Assembly (NCBI RefSeq): GCF_001673315.1
Contig: NZ_LZLQ01000111.1
Location: forward strand, 55,334-119,333
Direction: 5' to 3'
DNA length: 64,000 nucleotides
Source of the DNA: Mycobacterium asiaticum
Lineage (GTDB): Bacteria > Actinomycetota > Actinomycetes > Mycobacteriales > Mycobacteriaceae
In this document: positions 36,619-44,640 of the stretch, in pieces
How the letters are laid out: each line of letters starts with the position of its first letter
Numbering within the stretch: position 1 is the first letter of the stretch
Made by a program: the position numbers and the translations under genes
The notes under the pieces: generated by a model
The model's database searches: none
What the model was told of the DNA's origin: nothing
What the model saw: the letters and a program-made list of their open reading frames with translations, nothing else

Positions 36619-38309
36619 TTGACGCAGGGCACCCCGCCGCCGTCGATCGGCTTGCCCTGATCCGGCGTCGGATATTCGGTGTAGGTGCCGTTGTAGTAGT
36701 AGCCGCTGCTGCTGGGTTTCGTCGTGGTGGTCGTGGTGGTGGTTGTCGTACTGGTTGCGTCCACTGTGTCATCAGGCGCGGGCAACGAGAAGGTGGTGTC
36801 GACGACCACTTGGATACGCCCGGCCGCGAGGTGGGGATCCGGTTGCTTCGCGGCATCCACGCCGAGCAGTGCCTCGAGGTTCTTCGCGTCGGTCTCCGCG
36901 CCCATCCCGTACAGGATCGTGCTTGTCGACGGGTCACCCGATTCTCGGTCGCGGACCTGTCCAGCGGTGTAACCACGCTTCTTCAGCGCGCTGGACACCT
37001 GGCTGGCCATCCCGCTGATACTGCCGGCGTTGATCACGTCAACGACGGTCGACGGGTTCGGCTTGGCGGAGGTGGTGGTCGGCGCCCCCGACGGTGGCGC
37101 CGTGCCGAGCGCGGCGGCGATCTCTGCCTTGATCGCCGCCGGATCGATGATGTTGACGTCCTGACCGTCGATGTTGTCGTAACGCACCACGGGCAGCGTG
37201 CGGAACTCGATGTTTCCGCCGGCCAGTTCCCCCATCCGGCGGAACAGCGCCTCGTCCCAGCCCGCGGACAGGACCACGTCCTTGCGGGCGACGGCCATCA
37301 GGCTGTTGAGCCGATCCAGGTTGGTGAACGTGCCGGAGTCCTGCAGGTCGCGCATCACTGACGACAGGAAGGCCTGTTGGCGGTGTGTCCGGTCCAGGTC
37401 GCCGTTCTCCAGGCCGTGCCGTTGCCGGACGAACGACAGCGCTTGTGATGCGTCCAGTCGCTGGCGGCCGGCTGGGAAGTCGGCGCCGGAGTAGGAGTCG
37501 TAGACGGGGTGGTTAAGACACACCTCCACGCCGCCCAGGGCTTGGGCCAGGTCGTAGAAGCCGGCCAGGTTGACTTCGGCGAAGTAGTCGATCGGAACCC
37601 CGGTAAGACTGCGCACGGCACGCAGGGTGGCGGCTCGACCCGCTTCACGACCACGGGCCTCCAGTTCGCGTTGGGTGATACTGCCCTGGTTGGCCAGCTG
37701 GTTGGCGACGTACTGCTTCGTGAGCCCGTAGGCCTCTTTGATCTTGATGTGGTTGTAGCCCGGAACGCCGTTGAAGGGCACCCAGTCGTCGCGCGGGATC
37801 GAGAACGCGACAACTTTTCCGTCAGCGGCGACGTGCACGAGGATCAGCGTGTTGGTGTTGTAGCCGCCCTGATCCGAGTCGCCCGCGTGCAGGTGCTTGA
37901 GGATCGACCAGGGCAGGTCGTTGCCCTCCTGGTCTTTGCGCGAGTCCAGGCCGATCAGCAGGATGTTCATTGTGTTGCCGGTGGACCGCGGGTCCTCAGC
38001 GGTGAGGGCTTGCGAGATGGTGATGCCGCCTAGCGCGCCGTGCGCCACCCAGTAGCCCGCGCCGGTCGCGCCCAACGCAACCACCGAAACCAGCGTCATC
38101 AAGCTGCGCGACAGTCGTCTGCGTAATCGTGACGGCTGCCGAACAGCACGATGACGGCGGTGAGCACCGCCCGAACGCCCCACTAGCGGCTCCGACTTGG
38201 GCCCGACCCACCGACTGGCGCTTGGCCAGCGGTTTGCGGTGGAGTCGTTCGTCGCATGCGGTCTAGTATGCGGTAGCTTGCTGCGAACCCCCCAATCAAA
38301 ACTGCTCAT
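36615..38309 (-). CDS. cpsA: CpsA, LytR-CpsA-Psr family cell-wall ligase
   Basis: 564 residues in the longest frame (M. tuberculosis CpsA is 512). A cytoplasmic tail precedes one membrane segment near residues 71-90, then the LCP catalytic domain (about 110-290) with LLIGLDSRKD, FSIPRDDWV and RQRHGLENGDLDRTHRQQ (pyrophosphate-binding Arg/Asp). A LytR_C domain follows near 405-470, and a Thr-run plus Tyr-rich tail ends the protein. LCP enzymes attach arabinogalactan to peptidoglycan. The N-terminal ~35 residues of the ATG frame at 38309 are poorly characteristic, so the true start may be downstream. Confidence 0.88.
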   Translation of the reverse strand: MSSFDWGVRSKLPHTRPHATNDSTANRWPSASRWVGPKSEPLVGRSGGAHRRHRAVRQPSRLRRRLSRSLMTLVSVVALGATGAGYWVAHGALGGITISQALTAEDPRSTGNTMNILLIGLDSRKDQEGNDLPWSILKHLHAGDSDQGGYNTNTLILVHVAADGKVVAFSIPRDDWVPFNGVPGYNHIKIKEAYGLTKQYVANQLANQGSITQRELEARGREAGRAATLRAVRSLTGVPIDYFAEVNLAGFYDLAQALGGVEVCLNHPVYDSYSGADFPAGRQRLDASQALSFVRQRHGLENGDLDRTHRQQAFLSSVMRDLQDSGTFTNLDRLNSLMAVARKDVVLSAGWDEALFRRMGELAGGNIEFRTLPVVRYDNIDGQDVNIIDPAAIKAEIAAALGTAPPSGAPTTTSAKPNPSTVVDVINAGSISGMASQVSSALKKRGYTAGQVRDRESGDPSTSTILYGMGAETDAKNLEALLGVDAAKQPDPHLAAGRIQVVVDTTFSLPAPDDTVDATSTTTTTTTTTTKPSSSGYYYNGTYTEYPTPDQGKPIDGGGVPCVN

Positions 38310-38394
38310 GTGGCCCTATTCACCGGGGGACGGGCCCTCTTTCGGTGTTACAAAACCGTCGCTACCAGCACAAAGGTGAGCGAAACGGGACGGC

Positions 38395-38778
38395 TTAGCA
38401 GTACTGGTAGTCGATGTGCCAGCGACCGATGATGTAGTGGGCGACGAAGTGGCCGCCGAAGCTGGGATCGGCGTCGGTGATGTTTCCCGAGCCGCCGCTG
38501 TTGGGAATGAAGCCGGGCGGATCCCAGGTGACCGATTGTGGATTCGCGGGTAGGGCGGGGGTGCAACCCGCCTGCTTGGCCACATAACCGTCGATGATCC
38601 GGCGTTCGGCAGTGGCTTGGTCTCCGCGGTCGGATGGGGGTTCGTGGGGGCAGAGATACGTTGCGACGCAGAAGTTGCCGTGCGCGCTGACCAGCGCGAT
38701 GTCCGTCACCGGTACCGACGCGATGGCGCCGCCCAGCAGCATCGCGGACACGACGATCCCCGCTATGCGCCCGTTCAT
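38395..38778 (-). CDS. Small secreted Cys-containing protein
   Basis: 127 residues with an N-terminal signal (NGRIAGIVVSAMLLGGAIAS). The mature part holds cysteines in NFCVATYLCPHEP, AGCTPAL and the final DYQYC. The ATG at 38778 overlaps the stop of the upstream membrane protein as ATGA, so the two are probably co-translated. It lies in the Rv3483c-Rv3482c region of M. tuberculosis, but I do not recognise a defined family. Confidence 0.7.
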   Translation of the reverse strand: MNGRIAGIVVSAMLLGGAIASVPVTDIALVSAHGNFCVATYLCPHEPPSDRGDQATAERRIIDGYVAKQAGCTPALPANPQSVTWDPPGFIPNSGGSGNITDADPSFGGHFVAHYIIGRWHIDYQYC

Positions 38779-39014
38779 CGCGACTTTACGATCTCCTCCC
38801 CTGATGAATAAAACAGCGGAATGTCCGAACCGGTCATGTTTTCTATGAGGTATATGGCGAATGGTTCGACTTCGTAGTAATAGTGAACGCCGCCGTTTGC
38901 GTCTACCGCCGTGGCGCAGGTGCGTCCCGGAGCTCCGCACCGCTGCTTGACCGGCAGGGCCAGCGCGGCGATTACCAGCAGCACAGAGAATGCGATCACC
39001 AACGCTTTTGTCAT
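38775..39014 (-). CDS. Small membrane or secreted protein
   Basis: 79 residues: a hydrophobic N-terminus (KALVIAFSVLLVIAALALPV) followed by a short outer part with two cysteines (RCGAPGRTC) and HYYYEVEPFAIYLIENM. ATG at 39014 is taken; an ORF upstream adds 34 residues without sense. Its TGA overlaps the start of the next secreted protein. Function unknown. Confidence 0.62.
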   Translation of the reverse strand: MTKALVIAFSVLLVIAALALPVKQRCGAPGRTCATAVDANGGVHYYYEVEPFAIYLIENMTGSDIPLFYSSGEEIVKSR

Positions 39015-39134
39015 CGAAGTGAACCCCGTCTCGGTCTTGACGCGCGCGTACCGGCGCACTCCACCATTTTGCCTATTACCGCTTACAGAGGTGATTCCCG
39101 ATGATCGGCGTGACATCCCTCAGGTCAATTCCGG

Positions 39135-40535
39135 TCACTGCAGCCGTCGTCCCGCCACGTATGTCTCGGCGATCGACGTCTCGCGAATGCCCATCAGCAA
39201 CCCGAACAGCGTCTGGTCGCGCGCCAGTGCAGGATCGGCCGAGCGCACGCCATAGGTCAGCGCGGCTTCCAGGGCCGGTGTGCGGCGCGGGTCGACGACG
39301 ACGAAGTCAGCCTCTTTACCGACGTCGAAGTTGCCGAAGCGGTCCTCCATGTCCAGTGCGCGGGCGCCGGCCAGGGTACCGAGGAACAGCATTTCGGCCG
39401 GGTGCATGGAGACGCTCTCGTCACCGCCTTCGGAGATGTGCACCTTGAACGCCGCCCCCACCACCTGGGAAATCAGCCATTCGTCACCGCCGCCGAAATC
39501 GGTTCCGGCGGCGATGTTCACCCCCGATGCCACGGTGCGCAGCCACGGCATGGTTCCTGATCCGAGGAACTGCTGGGAGACGGGGCAGTGCGCGATAGAG
39601 GTGCCGGTCTCGGCCATCCGCGACAGTTCGACGTCCTGACAGTGCACCGCATGCGCCATGATGCTGCGTCGCCCGAGCAGACTGGCGCCACCGACCTTCG
39701 AGCCCGGCAGGAACTTGCCGTCGTAGGTGTCCAGGTAGGAGTCGACCTGGTAGGTGAGCTTGGTTTCGTCCACCTCGCCGGTGCCGGGCCGGTTGTTCTC
39801 GTTGAGATGGCTGTGGAAGTACACGCCGCGATCTCGTACCGAATCATAAAGATTGCCAAGGTTTTTTAGTGTCTGCGCGGTGACCGCGAGGGAGAAGCGC
39901 GGCACCACCGCAACATGCAACCGGGCGGTGTGCACGTTGCCGGTGTCAGCCGCGTGCCATTTGTCGATCTCCTCGCGGGCCAGTCGGATGGCGTCGTCTT
40001 CGGATGTGATCAGCGCCGCGGCCGACGCCGGCCCGCCGGTCTGGATACCGCGCCCGCTGACCAACCGCAGGCCGCGGCGCTGCGTCTCGGTGAACAGCGC
40101 GTCCTGGGCGTGCGGAAACGCCGATCCGAACACCATTGCCGCCGTGGTCCCCACAGCTATCCGCCGGTCGCAGAACTGCACCGCCGCCTGCTGAGCGAAA
40201 CTCGGGTCGGCGTAGCGGGATTCGGACGGGTAGACACACAGCGTCAGCCACTCCAAGAGTTGCCCGCCGCCGTAGGAGTCGCCCGCGTAGGTCTGGGGGA
40301 AGTGCACGTGGGTATCGACGAAGCCGGGCAGCAAGAATCCGGGACGGTGGTCCGACGTCGCAGCTGACCGGTATTGCGGCGGCAGGTCGCCGCGCTCACC
40401 ACAGAATGCGACGCGACCATCGTCACCAATCACCAACGCGCCGTCCGGAATTGACACCAAAGCTGTGGCGGCGTCAGTCACCATCGGCGACCCCGTGAGG
40501 TGGAAGATGTGTCCCAGATGCACCTGAGTCGCCAC
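39135..40535 (-). CDS. Guanine deaminase-like amidohydrolase
   Basis: 466 residues of the metal-dependent amidohydrolase superfamily. Metal ligands are HVH in GFVDTHVHFPQ near residue 74, HSHLNE near 220, HAVHCQD near 270 and the Asp in AAGTDFGGG near 330. The motif PGFVDTHVHFPQ and the HSHLNEN loop are those of guanine deaminase, which converts guanine to xanthine and ammonia. The GTG at 40535 follows AGGAGG, well placed. A longer open frame upstream of this start is a mirror of the neighbouring membrane-protein gene and is not used. Confidence 0.8.
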   Translation of the reverse strand: MATQVHLGHIFHLTGSPMVTDAATALVSIPDGALVIGDDGRVAFCGERGDLPPQYRSAATSDHRPGFLLPGFVDTHVHFPQTYAGDSYGGGQLLEWLTLCVYPSESRYADPSFAQQAAVQFCDRRIAVGTTAAMVFGSAFPHAQDALFTETQRRGLRLVSGRGIQTGGPASAAALITSEDDAIRLAREEIDKWHAADTGNVHTARLHVAVVPRFSLAVTAQTLKNLGNLYDSVRDRGVYFHSHLNENNRPGTGEVDETKLTYQVDSYLDTYDGKFLPGSKVGGASLLGRRSIMAHAVHCQDVELSRMAETGTSIAHCPVSQQFLGSGTMPWLRTVASGVNIAAGTDFGGGDEWLISQVVGAAFKVHISEGGDESVSMHPAEMLFLGTLAGARALDMEDRFGNFDVGKEADFVVVDPRRTPALEAALTYGVRSADPALARDQTLFGLLMGIRETSIAETYVAGRRLQ

Positions 40536-40688
40536 GGCAATCCTCCTGCGTCGGTCGACGTGGTTGATGGGGACGTCCCCATTAGCGGGGATCATTGCAC
40601 GCCGGCGCCCAGCTAACCGGCGTTTGGCAAGTCTGATGTGCCCGCGCGGAGTTCGGCGAGTCCGCGGGCGGGACCGGCGCGTGCGAAG

Positions 40689-41369
40689 ATGCAGCCCGTG
40701 ACAGGAAACTGGGGCGCAGTGTTGACCACCCTCATTCCGTTGGGTCTGGTCGTCGCCGTATCGCCGTTGACCATCATCCCCGCTGTCCTGGTTTTGCACG
40801 CCCCTCGGCCACGACCGACGGCGCTGGCGTTTCTGGGCGGTTGGGTGCTGGGGTTGATCGCGCTGACCGGAATCTCGGTTGCGGCTTCCGGTCTGCTCGG
40901 TGGCCTGGACAAGACGCCGCCGGCATGGGCGTCCTGGCTGCGTGTGGGACTGGGCGCGGCACTGATCCTGTTCGGCATCTACCGCTGGTCGACTCGCCAT
41001 CGGGAGTCCGAAGCGCCGCGATGGATGCGGGCGTTCGACACCATCACCCCGGCTCGTGCGGGCGTGATCTCGCTGGTGCTCACGGTGGTGCGTCTCGAGG
41101 TATCGCTCCTTTGCCTGGCCGCCGGCTTGGCCATCGGCAGCAACGGCCTTGCGCCTGCCGGCAAATGGGTTTCCGGTGCAGTGTTCGTCACCGTCGCCGC
41201 GTCGACGGTCGCCATCCCGATTCTGGGCTATGTGGGCGCCGGCGATCGGCTCGAGGAACCCCTGGAACGACTCAGGCAATGGATGGAGAAGAACCACACG
41301 GCGATGCTCGCCGGTGTGCTGGTCTTGATCGGTCTGATGGTGCTTTACAACGGGATCAGCGCCTTGTGA
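40689..41369 (+). CDS. GAP/SfLAP-family membrane protein
   Basis: 226 residues with six predicted membrane segments, beginning NWGAVLTTLIPLGLVVAVSP near residue 6. The architecture (two blocks of three segments around a cytoplasmic loop with RHRESEAPRWM) matches the GAP/Sap family of mycobacteria, whose known members act with glycolipid export. The ATG at 40689 and GTG at 40698 are both possible. Divergent from the guanine deaminase-like gene. Function here is by family only. Confidence 0.65.
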   Translation: MQPVTGNWGAVLTTLIPLGLVVAVSPLTIIPAVLVLHAPRPRPTALAFLGGWVLGLIALTGISVAASGLLGGLDKTPPAWASWLRVGLGAALILFGIYRWSTRHRESEAPRWMRAFDTITPARAGVISLVLTVVRLEVSLLCLAAGLAIGSNGLAPAGKWVSGAVFVTVAASTVAIPILGYVGAGDRLEEPLERLRQWMEKNHTAMLAGVLVLIGLMVLYNGISAL

Positions 41370-41388
41370 CGGCGCTGGTTTGCCAGCC

Positions 41389-44300
41389 CTACCTTCGTCC
41401 TCGCGCCCGCGGAAGAGCGATGGCAACCAGCGTGACGCCCAGCGCTATGCCGCCGACGACGATCAGTGGGTGCCACCACTGGGCGCCCAGCCAGTAGGCG
41501 TTGGCGCCCACCCAACCGGGATGTGCCGCATCGCCGAACAGCCAGCCGCGCACGAGCGGGGTGGTCAGCGAAAGCACCGCGCCGACAAGTGTTACCGACA
41601 GCAGGGCGAACAGCAGTCGACTGGAGAACTGCCAGGTCGCTAGCACGACGAGATAGCCGCCGATCCCGGCGGCAGTCAACCCGACCGCGCCCAGCGTCGT
41701 TGTCGACGCGATCGCGGCCGCCGTGCCCAGCACCAGTAGTGCGGCACCGAGGATCAGCGTCCACTTGGCGACACCGTTGGTCAACGACACCACCCGGTAC
41801 CCGCCCAACGCCAGCGTCCGCAAGGTGGCCACCGGTGGTTTGACGACGGCGGGCAGTTGCCGCACCGAACCGGCCGCCCCAGAAGCGGTCGCGGCGGCCT
41901 TGGCGAGGGTTTGGGCCATCAGCGGGGAACCCTTGTCGCTGGCGAAAGTCTCAGTCGCAACCGGATCATCGTTCAGCAGCGCGTATTTGGCGTCCCCTGG
42001 TTCTGCCGCCCGCACCTTCTTGGCCCAGGTTCGCGATGCGGCCGGGCTCCAGTCGGGTCGATCACCGGGTTCGGTGTCCAGCACCGTCTCGGCCAGTTCG
42101 TCCAATTCCTCGTCGAGGACCTGCCGCTGCCACGTCTGGGCCAACCACAGCGAAGTGCGGGGCAGGCTCGCCGGAACCGGCTTGGTGGCGTCGTCCACGA
42201 AGGCGAGTTCGTCGAGCAGCATGTCCTCGGTCAACCGGTCGGACTCACCGCGCACGGTCGGCAACCGGTAGCCCGATCTCGGAAACTCCGGTGCCCCAAG
42301 CGCTTTGAGTTGCTGCAGCAACCACCGCGCGCCGGAAACGTGGTCGTTGGCATGAGAGCCGGCAATCCAGCGCACCCGGCGCGGGTCCAAAAGCACGTGA
42401 ACGAGCCACCCGGCGCCGTCGAGGCGACCCCACATCCAGTCATTGGCTCGCCACGATCGTTTGTAGAAGGCGCCGAAGTGGTGGAACTGCATTCCGGTGA
42501 GCTTCTGCTGGGCGGTCTGCCAATCCGGGGCCAACAGGCTGCGGGTGTCGGCGCTGACCTGTACGAGCTCCACCGACTGTTCGATATCTGCCTCGGCCGG
42601 GAGCATGGCTCGTTGGGTCGCGGCCAGATCGAACAGCCGGATCGCGACGGCTTCCGCGTCGGATGGGCCCAAATAGTTTAGGTAAATCCGCAACTGGTCC
42701 GCCGCGTCGATGGGTAACGCGTTGTCCGCCAACGCTTTCAATGTCGGATAGCTCGCCGCCAGCGCCTGACCCAGTTCGCGCCAGCCGGCCGCGGGCACCG
42801 CGGACCGCTGCAGATAGTCCGCGGCGATCAGGCTGGCCGCATTTCTCAAGGACGCCTGTCGCACCGCCGGGGTGGTACACACCGAGCGCACCAGCGCCCC
42901 GAGGTCCACTGGCGCCGGGGGCGGGCATGCAGCGTGAATGGCCTGGGTGAGTTCGGCCAGTGCGGCGACGTCGGCGTCGGACTTCGCCAGCGGATATGCC
43001 GCACGAACGACGGCCAGCGCGCAAATCTTGGCGAGGTCGTAGCCGGATTGCCCGTAGCGGGCCAGATCAGCGGCACCCGACGGCAATGGCTTGTCAGGTG
43101 GCGACGCGCAGCGGCCCAGGATCGACTCGGTGATCTGGCGACGGCACACACGGTCAGCGTCGCCACCGACGGCTAGATCGGGTTCCCAGTTGGGTGGAAT
43201 GCTCTCCGCGGCCGCGCTCGAACCGGGGGGCCAAGTGCCGAGCTGGCGCAGCAGCGCATCGGTGAGCGTCTGCGCCTGCCTGGTCGCTTCGCGCGTCACG
43301 AAGTCGGCGAGCAGCGGATCGGTGAGCAGCCGCGAACCGTTGGGGAGTGCCGCGGCGAGTTCGGCCAGTCGCAACTTGGTGTCGGTGCGGGCCGCCATGC
43401 GGTCCTGGTGGACGCGGATCTCGCGCAGGTCAGCCGCGATGGATTGGGTGGTGATGGCCGCGAGGTCCTTGAGGAGTCCGTCGACCAAGCCGAGCGGTTC
43501 GTCGACGTTGTCCGGTGGGGTCTCTGCCGCTAGATCGGGAGCCGGTCCCGAGGATGGCACGACGAACAGCAGCACCCGCCGTACCGGGCGACGTGCCGGC
43601 CGGTCGAAGATCCGCTTGAGGAGCACGCCGATCGGGCGGTTGTCGAGCAGGCCGCCGTCGGAAACCCAGTGCGGCCGGGTGATGTTGGTGAACGGTGCCA
43701 TGGCCGGTCGGGCAGGCACTTTCCCCGTTGCGGGCGTGCCGTGGGTGAACGGCAGAAACGACGGTTCGAACGCGATCGGGAAGGACGCCGAACTGCGCGC
43801 GGCCAGTGCCAGGGCCGCAACACTGCCGGGGTGGGCGAGTTCGGCCTCGGTGAACGTGAACAGCCCACGCCGATCGACGTCCTGGACCAGGGTGCCGAAC
43901 GAGTCGGTGAACCGGCTGGTCTCCCCGCCCAGCAAGGTGGTCGTGACATACAGCGTCGTCGACGGGAGGCGGGCGCCACCGGGGAACTCCGCGGGCGGAA
44001 ATGGCCCCGGCTCGAGCTTGGGGATCTGCGTCGCCAATGCGGCGTACATCCGCTCGTCGCCGTACAACAGCGACGGTGTGTATTTGTCGCGCGGATCCCG
44101 CAACAGGTCGGTCAATGCCCCGAGGTCGAGCCACAGATCCCGCAAACCACCCAGGTCGGCGCCGGAAATCCGGGACGACGCCAGCAACGCCGCGTTGATG
44201 CCGCCGGCGCTGGTACCGGACAGGATGTCGACGTCGACGATCATGTCGAGTAGGTCGATCAGGCCCGCGTACAGGCGAAGCGATGCCGCCGCCTGGGTAC

Positions 44301-44484
44301 TGAGCCGGCTGTCGGCGGGGAAGGACCCGCCTTCGCGGCGCCACTGCGACGCCTGCGCAAGCAAGTTCATTTCCCGCGTTACCCCAGCCATCCAGATGGC
44401 CAGACTGACCCCGCCCGTCATGGTCGTGGCGAGTCGTAACTCCTGGGTGAGCTCGGTTACCGGTGATGGTTTGTCGAATTCCAT
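41389..44484 (-). CDS. Patatin-like phospholipase with C-terminal membrane segments (Rv3479-like)
   Basis: 1,031 residues, close to Rv3479 (1,028). The N-terminal patatin domain has the nucleophile elbow GTSAGG (Ser92) and the catalytic DGG (WVSDGGLLDNRP near residue 272). A long helical middle follows, then about four membrane segments in the last 130 residues (WTLILGAALLVLGTAAAIAS and others). Patatins hydrolyse acyl lipids. The ATG at 44484 is chosen because AGAGGTG lies five bases upstream. The membrane tail suggests anchoring of the lipase at the inner membrane. Confidence 0.85.
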   Translation of the reverse strand: MEFDKPSPVTELTQELRLATTMTGGVSLAIWMAGVTREMNLLAQASQWRREGGSFPADSRLSTQAAASLRLYAGLIDLLDMIVDVDILSGTSAGGINAALLASSRISGADLGGLRDLWLDLGALTDLLRDPRDKYTPSLLYGDERMYAALATQIPKLEPGPFPPAEFPGGARLPSTTLYVTTTLLGGETSRFTDSFGTLVQDVDRRGLFTFTEAELAHPGSVAALALAARSSASFPIAFEPSFLPFTHGTPATGKVPARPAMAPFTNITRPHWVSDGGLLDNRPIGVLLKRIFDRPARRPVRRVLLFVVPSSGPAPDLAAETPPDNVDEPLGLVDGLLKDLAAITTQSIAADLREIRVHQDRMAARTDTKLRLAELAAALPNGSRLLTDPLLADFVTREATRQAQTLTDALLRQLGTWPPGSSAAAESIPPNWEPDLAVGGDADRVCRRQITESILGRCASPPDKPLPSGAADLARYGQSGYDLAKICALAVVRAAYPLAKSDADVAALAELTQAIHAACPPPAPVDLGALVRSVCTTPAVRQASLRNAASLIAADYLQRSAVPAAGWRELGQALAASYPTLKALADNALPIDAADQLRIYLNYLGPSDAEAVAIRLFDLAATQRAMLPAEADIEQSVELVQVSADTRSLLAPDWQTAQQKLTGMQFHHFGAFYKRSWRANDWMWGRLDGAGWLVHVLLDPRRVRWIAGSHANDHVSGARWLLQQLKALGAPEFPRSGYRLPTVRGESDRLTEDMLLDELAFVDDATKPVPASLPRTSLWLAQTWQRQVLDEELDELAETVLDTEPGDRPDWSPAASRTWAKKVRAAEPGDAKYALLNDDPVATETFASDKGSPLMAQTLAKAAATASGAAGSVRQLPAVVKPPVATLRTLALGGYRVVSLTNGVAKWTLILGAALLVLGTAAAIASTTTLGAVGLTAAGIGGYLVVLATWQFSSRLLFALLSVTLVGAVLSLTTPLVRGWLFGDAAHPGWVGANAYWLGAQWWHPLIVVGGIALGVTLVAIALPRARGRR

Positions 44485-44640
44485 GTGCACCTCTTCGACG
44501 TACATCGCAGGATTCCGCCGATACGTTTCAGCCCAGCCCGGTGCCATTCGTGTTTAGCTTGAACACGGCCGTGCGTCCCCGCGTGCGCGGTCCTAATGTA
44601 TTTGCTGAGGATCTACCGAGACTTTCGCTGAGGGGGGCCG

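Noticed and set aside
39135..41426. 763-residue - strand frame reaching well upstream of the guanine deaminase-like gene
   Set aside because: Residues before the GTG at 40535 lie over the opposite-strand GAP gene and are compositionally unlike a protein; AGGAGG marks the GTG start.
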